Below, one piece after another: positions 1 through 9,200 of a DNA stretch of 64,000 nt. Origin of the DNA: JAJEAO01 sp963667635 (GTDB lineage: Bacteria > Acidobacteriota > Vicinamibacteria > Marinacidobacterales > Marinacidobacteraceae); NCBI GenBank assembly GCA_965232015.1, contig OZ246946.1, positions 2,046,001-2,110,000 of the forward strand, read 5' to 3'. Position 1 is the stretch's first letter. Each line of letters begins with the position of its first letter. The translations under genes and the position numbers were made by a program. The notes beneath the pieces are model-generated. The model did not search any database, had not been told where the DNA came from, and was given only the letters and a program-made list of their open reading frames with translations.

Positions 1-1398
1 GGAGCCGCGCCCGCCGGCCCGCCCCCGACGCCGAGCGTCGCCACATCCACCGCCTTCCGGGTGATCGCGGCCGCCGCCGGGTCCCGCGCGGCCGGGAGAG
101 CGTCCGGATCATCCACGAGGAACGCGCTTTACCGGATCGCTCCCAACGGCGCCGCCGAAGCGATCTGGGAGTCGGACACCGACCGGCCGCTCGCGCTCGC
201 CATGCTGCGCGACGAGCGGCTGCTCCTCGGGACCGGCGACCGGGGCCGGGTGCTCCGGATCAACCGGGACGGCGAGGCGACGCTCGTGCTCCGGGCCGAC
301 TCGGAGCAGGTCACGGCGGCGGTGCGCCGCGGCGACGCCATCTTCCTCGGCGCCTCGAACCCGGGCCGCGTGCTGCGGCTCACGGACTCTCCCCGCACCG
401 AGGGCCGGTATGTCTCGGCCGCGCTCGACGCCGGCGGGGCGGCGACCTTCGGACGGATCGGCTGGGACGCCCGGGTGCCCCCCGGCTCGACGCTCGCGGT
501 CGAAACGCGCAGCGGCAACACCTCCGAACCGGACGAGACGTGGAGCGACTGGAGCTCCGCCACATCGGACGGCGCCGTCCCGAGTCCCCCCGCCCGCTTC
601 CTGCAGTGGCGCGCCGTCCTCCGATCCGACGGTGGTTCGTCCCCCGAGCTCGTCTCGCTGGAAGCCGCCTACCTTCCGGCGAACCGGGCGCCCCGGGTCA
701 CCGGGATCACGCTGCACCCTCCGGGACGCGCCTTCGAGGAGATGTTCTCGCAGCAAACCCCGCAACTCCAGGGAATGGAGCACCTCCCCGAGACCACCGA
801 GGCGGCGCGAAACGGCTCGCCGCGCAGCGGCCTGCAGGGTGTCAGCGGCCGTCAGCTCTACCGCCACGGCGTCCGGACCGCGACCTTCGAGGCGAGCGAT
901 CCGAACGGAGACCGGCTCCGCTACCGGGTCTCGTGGCGGCAGCGGGGCGACGTGGCCTGGCAGCCGCTTCGGGACGGGCTTCGCGAGCCGATCGTCGCCT
1001 GGGACACCCGCACGATGCCCGACGGCCGCTACGAGTTGCGGGTGGAGGCGCGGGACACACCGGACAACCCACCGGAGAGCGCGCTCGGCGGCGAGCGGAT
1101 CAGCCGTCCGTTCACCGTGGACAACACCCCGCCGGAGATCTCCGATGTCAACGTCACCGCGGCGGGACAGGTGCGCTTCACCGCCGAGGACGCGGGCACC
1201 CCGATCCGCCGGGCGACCGTCACCGTGGATGGCGAGGAACCGATCGTTCTCCTCCCCACCGACGGCATCAGCGACTCGCCGACCGAGACCTTCGACGCGC
1301 GCGTCGCCGACTTCCCGCCGGCGGCCGCTTCGGTCGTGATTACCGTCGAGGACGACCAGGGCAACCGCACCAGCCGCGAAGCCACCATCGCGCGCTGA
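1..1398 (+). CDS. C-terminal part of a secreted beta-propeller / Ig-like protein (5' end outside window)
   Basis: The reading frame is open from the first base, so this is the C-terminal ~465 residues of a longer protein. The first part has propeller-like repeats (phrases such as LLLGTGDRGRVLRI and IFLGASNPGRVLRL). A jelly-roll-like section follows (ETWSDWSS), then fibronectin/Ig-like segments (ASDPNGDRLRYRVSW; a second with FTVDNTPPEISDV). This architecture fits an extracellular or periplasmic protein, but neither signal peptide nor enzymatic motif is visible because the start is missing. Function unknown. A dispersed palindromic repeat begins immediately after the stop codon. Confidence 0.75.
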   Translation, partial: GAAPAGPPPTPSVATSTAFRVIAAAAGSRAAGRASGSSTRNALYRIAPNGAAEAIWESDTDRPLALAMLRDERLLLGTGDRGRVLRINRDGEATLVLRADSEQVTAAVRRGDAIFLGASNPGRVLRLTDSPRTEGRYVSAALDAGGAATFGRIGWDARVPPGSTLAVETRSGNTSEPDETWSDWSSATSDGAVPSPPARFLQWRAVLRSDGGSSPELVSLEAAYLPANRAPRVTGITLHPPGRAFEEMFSQQTPQLQGMEHLPETTEAARNGSPRSGLQGVSGRQLYRHGVRTATFEASDPNGDRLRYRVSWRQRGDVAWQPLRDGLREPIVAWDTRTMPDGRYELRVEARDTPDNPPESALGGERISRPFTVDNTPPEISDVNVTAAGQVRFTAEDAGTPIRRATVTVDGEEPIVLLPTDGISDSPTETFDARVADFPPAAASVVITVEDDQGNRTSREATIAR

Positions 1399-1401
1399 AC
1401 C

Positions 1402-1561
1402 GGAGCGCCGGAATCCAGTCTCTTGCCGGGGCCCGCCCCCACCGGGAGAACTGGCCGGGAGAACTGCCGCCGGACTCCACCAGTTCTCCCGGTGGGGGGC
1501 CGGTAATTCCCAGCCGGTGCTCCACCGCGCCGGCGGGCCGGCAGGGAGGCGCGCCGGCACC
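1402..1561. repeat. Dispersed palindromic intergenic repeat cluster, copy 1
   Basis: The segment contains the two modules of a repeat family seen at five places in the window. One is a variant of GGAGCGCCGGACTCCAGTC. The other is the inverted pair CACCGGGAGAACTGG / CCAGTTCTCCCGGTG, which can fold into a stem. Open frames run through it by chance because it is so GC-rich. It lies between two plus-strand genes and may help end transcription of the upstream one; that role is inferred. Confidence 0.8.
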
Positions 1562-1573
1562 CGCCTTGACGCC

Positions 1574-2260
1574 TTGATCCCCACGCGCCGCCTCACCCTT
1601 TTCACCCGCAGCCCCGCACCCGGCAAGGCGAAGACCCGGCTCGTGCCGCCTCTCACACCCGAACAAGCCGCGGCGCTCCAGCGCGCCATGACGGAGGACC
1701 TGCTCGACCGCCTCGCCCGTGACCTCGCCCGAGCGACCGGCCTCGAACTCCGCCTCGCCGAGCCCGCAGCGAACCCGGCCCCGCTCCCTCTGACCACGCC
1801 CCCCGAGTGGCGCACCGTCCCCCAGGGGAAGGGCGACCTCGGCGCCCGCCTCCGCCGCGCGGTCCACGACGCCGGCGCCCAATCCGTCAGCCGACTCGCT
1901 CTCATCGGCGCCGACGCCCCCCTCCTGCCGACCAGCCTCATCGCGTCAGCGTTCGCCGCCCTCGACTGCGCGGACGTGGCTCTGGCGCCAGCGGAAGACG
2001 GCGGCTACGTGCTCCTCGCCCTCGCCACCAGCGCATCCGCGCCCACCCGGTTCGATCCCCTGCTCCACCGCATCCCCTGGGGAACTCCCGAAGTCGCCGC
2101 CGCCACCCGCACCGCCGCGCACGCCGCCGGACTCACCGTCCACCTCCTCCCCACCCACTGGGACGTGGACCGCCCACCCGACCTCACCCGACTCCGCACC
2201 GTCATCCACTCTCTGCCTGCGAACGCCCGCCCCCGTCGCACGACCGCCCTCCTGTCCTGA
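1574..2260 (+). CDS. DUF2064 / TIGR04282-type glycosyltransferase-like protein
   Basis: The product is about 228 residues. It begins with the family's typical pattern LTLFTRSPAPGKAKTRL, which corresponds to the nucleotide-sugar-binding start of a GT-A-like fold. LIGADAPLLP and the later APAEDGGYVLLAL match the conserved aspartate-containing segments of DUF2064 proteins. Members occur near arsenosugar and other sugar pathways, but no such partner is present here, so substrate and pathway are unknown. I chose TTG at 1574 because the longer frame upstream (to 1517) is encoded by the palindromic repeat. The start is therefore less certain than the family call. Confidence 0.8.
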   Translation: MIPTRRLTLFTRSPAPGKAKTRLVPPLTPEQAAALQRAMTEDLLDRLARDLARATGLELRLAEPAANPAPLPLTTPPEWRTVPQGKGDLGARLRRAVHDAGAQSVSRLALIGADAPLLPTSLIASAFAALDCADVALAPAEDGGYVLLALATSASAPTRFDPLLHRIPWGTPEVAAATRTAAHAAGLTVHLLPTHWDVDRPPDLTRLRTVIHSLPANARPRRTTALLS

Positions 2261-2361
2261 CCATCCCCCTGCTCGGCCACCTCCGGCGTTGGTCGTCGTC
2301 ACGGACTTGCATCGCCCGAGAGCATCCCCCCTCGTCCCAACCGAGACGAAATCCGCCCGCC

Positions 2362-2371
2362 GTGTGGTATG
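2362..2371 (+). promoter_or_regulatory. Possible extended -10 element upstream of the OLD-family gene
   Basis: The 10-mer GTGTGGTATG contains TGnTATnnn, an extended -10-like string, 25 bases before the ATG at 2397. The identical 10-mer precedes the sspB start at 16065. No convincing -35 box is visible, so this is a weak call based on position and recurrence. Confidence 0.3.
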
Positions 2372-2396
2372 ACTCGCCGCGCTCCGGGACGAGACG

Positions 2397-4193
2397 ATGA
2401 GGCACCTCCACTATCTCGAAGTTCGCAACTTCAAGAGGTTCGGGGACCGCGTCCGGATCGAACTCGACCATCCCGCGGTCCTCGTCGGTCCCAACAACTG
2501 CGGCAAGACGACCGCACTCCAGGCGATCGCGCTCTGGTCGCAGGCCGTGCAGACCTGGTTCGACCGCAAGGGCAAGGCTCCGCCCACGGAGCGGACCGCG
2601 ACCGGGTTGAACCGACTCGCCGTTGTCGCCGTCCCGGTTCGAAGCGCACGCGACTACTGGCACAACATGGCGGTCCGAACCGGGGCGCAGAACATACCGC
2701 TCGAAATCACGCTCGGTGTTCTTCACGACAACCGGGTCCAACCCCTGACCATGCGGTTCCGCTGCTTCGGCGACGAGACCGTTTACTGCACTCCGGACGA
2801 GGCCACTCTCGGGAAACCGGAGCTCATCGAGGCAGCGGCCGGACTCGATGTGCGGCTGCTCTACCCGATGTCGGGCATCGAGACCGAGGAGCCGGTCATT
2901 CAACCGGGGCGGATCGACGTTCTCCTCGGACAGGGGCAGACGGCTCAGGTCCTCCGCAACCTGTGTCTCCTGGTCTCTCGAGACGACCGCGAGCGTTGGC
3001 TGCGCATCAGGGCCATGATGAGGCGTCTGTTCGCCGTGGACCTGGAGGACCCCACCGAAACGGGTCGCGGTGCGATCGACCTCTTCTATCGTCAAGACGA
3101 GATCCGCCGGCCCATGGATATCGCCCTCGCCGGTCGCGGACTCCAGCAGGTTCTCCTCATGCTGGCGTACCTGCACTCGCACCCCCGAAGCGTACTCCTG
3201 ATCGACGAACCGGACGCCCATCTGGAGATCCTTCGCCAGCGCCAGACCTACGTTCTCCTTCGCGATGAAGCCGCGCAAAACGACTCGCAGGTCGTTTTCG
3301 TCACGCACTCCGAAGTCATCCTGGAAGAAGCACTCGACCGGAACCTGACACTGCTTCATGGCGGAGAGGCGCATGACCTGGCCTCGAAGAGCGACATCCA
3401 CAGCGCGCTGCGGAACTACGGCGCGGAGCACTATCTTCGGGCTCGCCAGCGGGGGTATGTTCTCTACGTTGAAGGTGCCACCGATCTCGACATCCTGCGC
3501 GCCCTCGCCGAGAAGATAGGCCACCGCGCAGCCAGGGCATGGGACGAGAACGTGAACGCTTACTACGTTCGGAACAACCACCCCGAACAGGATCTCGAAT
3601 CCGAATTGGAGCGAGTCGAAAACGGCTTCGGCCTGAGTCCCGAGCATCACTTCTTCGCTCTCCGACCGCTGCTGCCGAAATTGAGAGGGCTGGCGATCCT
3701 CGACCGGAATGGCGCCCGGCGAGAAGATTCGCACAAGGCGGGCCTGACGAAATCCCACTGGCAACGGTACGAGATCGAGAACTATGTTGTCAGCCCCGAG
3801 GTGCTTCGAGCGTACACGGCTGACGCCTACCGCAATTCGCCGCTCTTCGATCAGTTTCGCCCGCAAACCGATGAGGTGCTTGACGAGCTCGTCCTGGAGA
3901 GGATCTTCGACGGACGGGAGGGCGACTTCCGGACGTGGAAGGCCCTGGAATCCGACGCGGCGCGCCTCGTCTGGAATGCTCAGACTTCGGGAATCAAACT
4001 CAGCGACTTCGCCGAGGAGTTCTTCCGCCAGCTCGCCCACCGCCTCGGCCACGCCATGCTCCTCCGGAAGCGGGACCTCCACCAGCTCGTGGACTTTGTG
4101 GAGCCGGACGCGATCGCGGAGGAAGTCTCAGAGAAACTGACCCTGCTCACCGATCTCTTCACGGGAGCGCCCGACGCCGACAACCGAGTGTGA
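2397..4193 (+). CDS. OLD-family ATP-dependent nuclease (AAA ATPase + TOPRIM)
   Basis: This 598-residue protein has an SMC/RecF-like ATPase domain. Walker A is GPNNCGKTT at residues 31-39, a signature-like GRGLQQ lies near 245, and Walker B is LLIDEPDAH near 266, followed by the switch histidine in VFVTHS. The C-terminal half carries a TOPRIM-type nuclease: YVEGATDLDIL near 356 supplies the glutamate and LAILDRNG near 431 supplies the acidic pair. OLD nucleases degrade DNA and many act in phage defence (Gabija GajA is one), but no GajB-type helicase is adjacent. A PD-(D/E)XK protein follows after 133 bp. Function as an anti-phage effector is inferred from family and location. Confidence 0.85.
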   Translation: MRHLHYLEVRNFKRFGDRVRIELDHPAVLVGPNNCGKTTALQAIALWSQAVQTWFDRKGKAPPTERTATGLNRLAVVAVPVRSARDYWHNMAVRTGAQNIPLEITLGVLHDNRVQPLTMRFRCFGDETVYCTPDEATLGKPELIEAAAGLDVRLLYPMSGIETEEPVIQPGRIDVLLGQGQTAQVLRNLCLLVSRDDRERWLRIRAMMRRLFAVDLEDPTETGRGAIDLFYRQDEIRRPMDIALAGRGLQQVLLMLAYLHSHPRSVLLIDEPDAHLEILRQRQTYVLLRDEAAQNDSQVVFVTHSEVILEEALDRNLTLLHGGEAHDLASKSDIHSALRNYGAEHYLRARQRGYVLYVEGATDLDILRALAEKIGHRAARAWDENVNAYYVRNNHPEQDLESELERVENGFGLSPEHHFFALRPLLPKLRGLAILDRNGARREDSHKAGLTKSHWQRYEIENYVVSPEVLRAYTADAYRNSPLFDQFRPQTDEVLDELVLERIFDGREGDFRTWKALESDAARLVWNAQTSGIKLSDFAEEFFRQLAHRLGHAMLLRKRDLHQLVDFVEPDAIAEEVSEKLTLLTDLFTGAPDADNRV

Positions 4194-4260
4194 CGACTGC
4201 CGGAACTCGGACGAACCGACCGGGTTCCTGAGGACCTTGCGTCCTGCCTCGACTCGCACA

Positions 4261-4311
4261 CATCCCCCACTTCGATCAGGACGCGCGTCTCACCCTGATT
4301 GACGCGCCGCA
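4261..4311. repeat. ~50-bp island-flanking repeat (left copy), probable insertion-sequence end
   Basis: This stretch, containing GTCTCACCCTGATTGACGCG, recurs in inverted orientation at 30066-30109. The GCCGCA that ends the left copy recurs, also inverted, at 30040-30045. The sequence lies in the short gap between the OLD gene and the PD-(D/E)XK gene and looks like the terminal region of a mobile element whose interior is absent here. The match was found by eye and has a few mismatches. Confidence 0.65.
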
Positions 4312-4326
4312 CACCGGGAGACTCCT

Positions 4327-5352
4327 ATGGCCGACAACGACGGATCCCTGCTCGCCCATCTCGCCCCAAGGCTGACAGATCAGACCGAGGCACTGGCCAC
4401 CCAGGCCCTCGGCCACATCCTGTCGCGCTCGGAAAAGGCCAGGGCGGCCGTCGCCGATCTGCTGACGGCGGCGGGCGCGGAAGGCCGAGGCATCGCCAGA
4501 ATCGGAACCGAGGTTGGCTACAGGAACGGGAAGGCTCGTCCGGATCTGGTGGGATACGCGGCGGATGGCGCCGAATCCGTCATCGCGGAAGTGAAGTTCT
4601 GGGCCAGACTCGCGGAGAAGCAGGCTGCCTGCTACTTCCGCCTTCTCCCGCGGGACCAGGCGGCCACGCTGCTGATCATCGGACCGGAGCTTCGGCGCGA
4701 GTCGCTCTGGGCAGAGGTCCAGCGCCAACTGCAACTCCCCGAACCGGGTTCTCCGAGAGTCACGAACGGGGTGTGGAGTGTCCCCATGTCGGATCGGCGC
4801 TGGGTCATGCTCACGAGTTGGAGGGTGTTGCTGAAGGCAGTCGCCGAACGAGCCGCGGACGTGCGCGCCGATGTCCAGCAGCTCCAGGCGCTGTGCGACA
4901 AGGAGGACGGGAGCGCTTTCCTGCCGATTCGTCCTCACGAGCTCGCGTGCGGGATCGGACGACGAATGCGGGACCTGCGCCGACTGGTGGACGATGCCGT
5001 TGCGCAGGGCACGCGCGACGGCTTCCTGGACCGCACCGGGCTCAAGAAGGTCTCCCAATATTTCGGCTACGGGATGTACGTACGAATCGGAACGGCAGAG
5101 GCAGTTGCGGGCGCCTGGCTGGGCCTCCACACCGACCTCTGGGCCGACCACCGTGAGACCCCGGTCTGGCTGGTCTGCTACCGATGGCGGGAGACCCTGC
5201 CTCCCGAGCAGGTCCGGGAGCGGACCCGTCTCATGGTTCCGGGCACCCCCGCGATCCCCATCTGGCTTCGCACCGGCGTCGAGTACGCCGAGGTACTCGA
5301 CCATGTGGTCAGGCAGCTGCGCGAGATTTCTGATCGCATCGCCCAGCCGTGA
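4327..5352 (+). CDS. PD-(D/E)XK nuclease-like protein
   Basis: The product has 341 residues. The segment KARPDLVGY (about residues 68-76) followed by SVIAEVKFWA (about 84-93) reads as the D...ExK catalytic core of the PD-(D/E)XK superfamily. The rest is mainly helical, with no second domain I recognise. A good ribosome-binding site (GGGAG) precedes the ATG at 4327. Proteins of this length with this core near the N-terminus are common in defence islands, where they cut or sense DNA. Whether it works with the OLD nuclease upstream or stands alone is not clear, since an IS-end-like repeat separates them. Confidence 0.65.
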   Translation: MADNDGSLLAHLAPRLTDQTEALATQALGHILSRSEKARAAVADLLTAAGAEGRGIARIGTEVGYRNGKARPDLVGYAADGAESVIAEVKFWARLAEKQAACYFRLLPRDQAATLLIIGPELRRESLWAEVQRQLQLPEPGSPRVTNGVWSVPMSDRRWVMLTSWRVLLKAVAERAADVRADVQQLQALCDKEDGSAFLPIRPHELACGIGRRMRDLRRLVDDAVAQGTRDGFLDRTGLKKVSQYFGYGMYVRIGTAEAVAGAWLGLHTDLWADHRETPVWLVCYRWRETLPPEQVRERTRLMVPGTPAIPIWLRTGVEYAEVLDHVVRQLREISDRIAQP

Positions 5353-5700
5353 CGGTGGCCCACACGACCGGAACCCCGATCTCCGGCACCCGGCTCTCTG
5401 AACCAGCCATGACGCGAGATGTCTCATTCTCAACCAGGTAGCGGCGGGGATCTGGCCAGAATGTGATAAGTACTCCCGCCCGCTGATGCGTCCCGCAGCC
5501 ATCTTGATCCTCCCGCCGAACACTCGCAGGCCCCAGGGCACGTCCGCTTCAGCAACGCACTGCCATCCGTCCACAGGATCGAGACCGGCCTCGTCGCCGC
5601 GCGACGGACGGGGCTGTCGAGCCAGCGCATTGGGACGAATTCTGTCCCCCCCCCCCCCCCCCCCCCCGAGAGCCCTGATCCGTTAGTCGGCTCGACGGCC
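5353..5700. other. Gene-poor spacer before the membrane-motor cluster, with poly-C tract
   Basis: No gene is supported here. Near 5418 the string GATGTCTCAT resembles part of the repeat at 4261 and 30037. A frame beginning at 5470 is open through the poly-C tract into the next gene but has no ATG, GTG or TTG start upstream of the tract. An ATG-led frame at 5486 runs into the tract in another phase. The promoter of the downstream cluster probably lies here, but no clear -35/-10 pair is visible. Confidence 0.5.
5632..5667. repeat. Palindrome plus 22-base poly-C tract, site 1
   Basis: The palindromic arms GGGAC (5632-5636) and GTCCC (5644-5648) flank GAATTCT. The right arm runs straight into 22 consecutive C residues at 5646-5667. 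The arrangement is the same as at 16329-16372. Either a slippage-prone repeat or a sequencing/assembly artefact would explain it. Confidence 0.8.
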
Positions 5701-6267
5701 ATGGTGTCCGTCGAGCGAGCGCCATCCGGCGCGGAGCCCTCGGTTGAGGGGGCCTCGAGAAGGCGGTCCTGGACTTCGCCTCTCGGTCCGGGCGCAGCGC
5801 TCGTATCGCCGAAGAGAGCCGTCGCGCAAAAGACCGCGGCGTGGCGAGCGCTCCTCATCGCCTGGCCGCTGTCCCTCCTGATGAGCGCCTGCGGGGACGA
5901 TGGCCTGGTATCCGGCCGTTGGTGCAACACGCCGGGTCGCTGGTTCTCGCTGATCCTCATCGCCGTGGGGATCAGCCTGATCTCCCTGGTCGTGGTCTGG
6001 AGGGCGCAGCGCAGGCAGCTCGCCCAATGGGATCTGCGCGCCTCGGCGGAGAATCCCCGGTCCCGGTGGGCTGTCGTCCTCCCGGTGGCCGCCCTGATCG
6101 GCTCGATCGTTTTCTCCTTCCTGATCTCCGACGTGGAGGGCTGCGCTCCGGCGCGCAAGCTGGCGAACGTGTTGGCCCTCTTCGCGGGAGCCTGCATCGT
6201 GTCGGGCGCGTGCGTCGCAGGACTGATCCTGGCGAAACGGAGCTATGAGGGGAGCTACCGGAAATGA
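5701..6267 (+). CDS. Small multi-span membrane protein, first gene of the motor-like cluster
   Basis: The product has 188 residues. An unstructured N-terminus is followed by four hydrophobic segments, near residues 48-62 (ALLIAWPLSLLMSAC), 80-97, 118-138 and 155-178. The first segment ends in a lipobox-like LMSAC, so a lipoprotein processing site is possible if translation starts later than 5701. The stop overlaps the next ATG as ATGA, which indicates translational coupling to the giant protein. I do not recognise the family. The reading frame is open upstream through the poly-C tract, and the true start is uncertain. Confidence 0.6.
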   Translation: MVSVERAPSGAEPSVEGASRRRSWTSPLGPGAALVSPKRAVAQKTAAWRALLIAWPLSLLMSACGDDGLVSGRWCNTPGRWFSLILIAVGISLISLVVVWRAQRRQLAQWDLRASAENPRSRWAVVLPVAALIGSIVFSFLISDVEGCAPARKLANVLALFAGACIVSGACVAGLILAKRSYEGSYRK

Positions 6268-9200
6268 AGAACGCTCTGGTCGTCTGCGGCGGGACCGGCG
6301 CCCATGTGGCGCTCGCCGTAGCGCGGCTTCACGTCCTCGGGCACGCCCTCGGCTTCCTCCGCCGCGCCGATGGCCAGCCGCTGCTGTTCCCCAATCTCTA
6401 CCTGGTGGACCAGGATTTCGGGGACGGAAACTTCGAAAAGACGGCGTGGCAACTCGTCCGCGAAACGACCGACGCTCATCCCGGGCGACGGGACTGGCGG
6501 GCGACGACCGGCCGATCAGGATCTCCCGACCTGAAGGTCGTTACGCCCCTTCCGGTCGGGAGCGATCGGGAGTGGGCCCGGCCGCCGCGAGACACATTGA
6601 CCGGCCGGTTCGGCAGCTCGCCCTGGCTCGATGTGTTCCTTTCCCGCCGGCAGAGGGAGATCCGGTACTCCCACGGCATGATGGGGTCGCCAGCCGTGGG
6701 ATCGCTGCTGTTGCGCCTCAAGGAATTCGATACCGGGGAAGCCGACGCGAATCACGACGGCGCGTACAGGAATCTCCTGAACGAGAGTGGACGGATCGCG
6801 GTCGTGGGGTCCTCCGTCGGAGGAACCGGGGCGTCGGTGACACCGACTCTGGCGACCCAGCTCGCCGCCAGGCGAGCGCATGTCATGGCCGTCATGGTCA
6901 TGAACTGGTTCCGCTTCGAACTCGACGGACTGGACGACGAAACTTCCCGGAAGGCGAACCGGCGAAACCGATCCATGGAGGAGAACGCGAACTCCGCCTT
7001 TGCCTACTTCGGTGACCGGCTCGCAAAGCGAGTGGCCACAGTACCCGTCGGGATGCCGGCCGGAGCGATCGAGCGACGCACTTACACATCGGATACGCAG
7101 CAGCCGATCCAGGAGTCGTACATCCACGGGGTCGCCGCCCTCTGCGCATTGCATCACTTCCTCGCCCGAGACTCCACCCAAGCCGGCCTCTACCAGATGG
7201 CCGCCGAGGATCGCACTCGACTCGGAGGAGGCACTCGTCTGCCGGGCAAGGACGATTTCACGCTCCAGGATCTGGCCGACCGCGCCGAGCAACTCGCCCA
7301 GACGCTCGAAGACGCCGCGACCGCCATGGACTCCTCCGTCGCCACCGGCTGGAGCGACCTCTGGCGGGTCCGCCCGCCCATCCATACCGCGATGGAGCGG
7401 TTTGGCCCCCCCACCGCCATTGCGGATGCGTTACGTCAGACGGTCGAGGAATTCCGCCCGCACATCGTCTGGATGAAGAAGGTGCTCGGAGTGGAGCCCT
7501 CGGCGCCGCCAACGCGGTGGTTACCTCGCGAATGGGGGCAGCAACTCCAGAAGCGACCCCTCGCGCCGCCAGCCGGCGGCATGTCACCGGAGGAGGCGGC
7601 TCTCGAACTGTTCCACTGGACGGCGTCCGGGATTGCTGCTGAGAGAAGGGGTGGTGGAGAGCCTGCCGGTGCGGCCGGAGGCTACTGGCCTCCCCTCGTT
7701 GCAGGCGACAGCCTCAACGTGGCGGGAGGACGAGCCGGAAACTTGATCCGTGTGCCGGACCCGACGCTCCACGCCACCGTCGAGGGATTCGTCGCCCCGG
7801 ACCGGATCTCCCAGAACGGATGGCCGCATCCTCTGGCCGCTGCGGAGCATTTCCGATACGCGATCGAACAGGGGAATCGCACAGCGGTTCGCCAGCTAGA
7901 GATCCTGCTCGCGGGTCTGGTGACGCGTAGATTGGAGCTCCGTGAGATCCGTCCGGGCCGTCCAGGATCTCGACCCGCGCTCGACTCCGTGGTCGCCGAC
8001 GCCCGAGAGGAACACGGTCGAGACTTCGCACGGTTCCGTGTCGTCAAGAAAGAGCTCGGTGGCGAAGTCGTTCTCGGGTTCAACTCTCCCTACACCCTCC
8101 TCTGCCCGACCCCGTCGGCCGAGGATGCGACGCGCGAAGATGCCTGGCGCCGGCTCTGGCAGGAACTCACCGGATCTGATGAGTCCCACAAGTGGAGGAC
8201 AGCGCCCGCATCGAGGTGGCGCTACATCCGCAACGAGATCCGCCAGATCCGGATGTGGATCGAGCAGGAGAAGCGCGCACACGAAGGGACGCCTCCTCCG
8301 TGGACCTCGGTCTTCGAGCACGAGACGGCCGATCCCTCAGCGCCTCCCGGCTGGGGCCAGATGCTGCCCGCCTATTGGGGACCGGACACCGAGGCGCCTC
8401 GAGTTCGAATCGCTCTGCCGACGAGGAGCTCCGGGAACTACTGGCCGGAGACGGACACGAAGCGGGTCCAGAGTGAGGCGTTCCTCGCGCAGACTCCGAG
8501 TCTCCGAAGGGTCCGGACTCGCGCCGGAGTCACCTTCAAGATGGTGGACTTCGAGGCGCCGGGAATCGAGCATCCGGTGCGCGGGTTGTGGCGGAAGCAC
8601 CTGGAACATCTACAGAAGAGCGGGGAGATCGCGGCGTTCGGGTACAAGCCCGAGCAGAGGCAGCTCGCCCTGCTTTCGGCCGATCGTCGAAGGGCTGCTG
8701 TCTTCGAGGATGTCGAACTGCTCACCCGCAAATCCATCATGGTCCGCGATGCCGTCCCGATGTCGCAGGGGCCGGTCCCCGGTTCTTCGGTGGCCGATGG
8801 AAGTCTGCGGTATCCCGACATTCCGCTGCGCTCGCGCTATCCGGGACTCATCGAGACAGCCGAGGGCGAGCGCGTCCTCGATCTCCTGCGCACCGGGCAG
8901 CCCTGCGCTCTTCAGCGGGCCACCATCAAGGGAGAAAGCCGCGATCGTGTGGCGACCTGGGAGCTCCATCTTGCCGGGCGCAGTGACATCGTGCCCATCC
9001 AGCTTCCGCTCACCGGCGATCCCCACCGGGCGCACTGGATGGTGTGGCCCAGGTTCCGCGCCGCCGGTGACCGCCCGTCCTGGCGCACCTACTACATCTA
9101 CGAGCGCTGCAGCGACGCGCGGCTCCACCTGAGGCCGCTCTGGCTCGACCCGGCCACCGGTCAAACCCGCCTCGGCGACGAGCTGACGCAGGAGGGGTCG

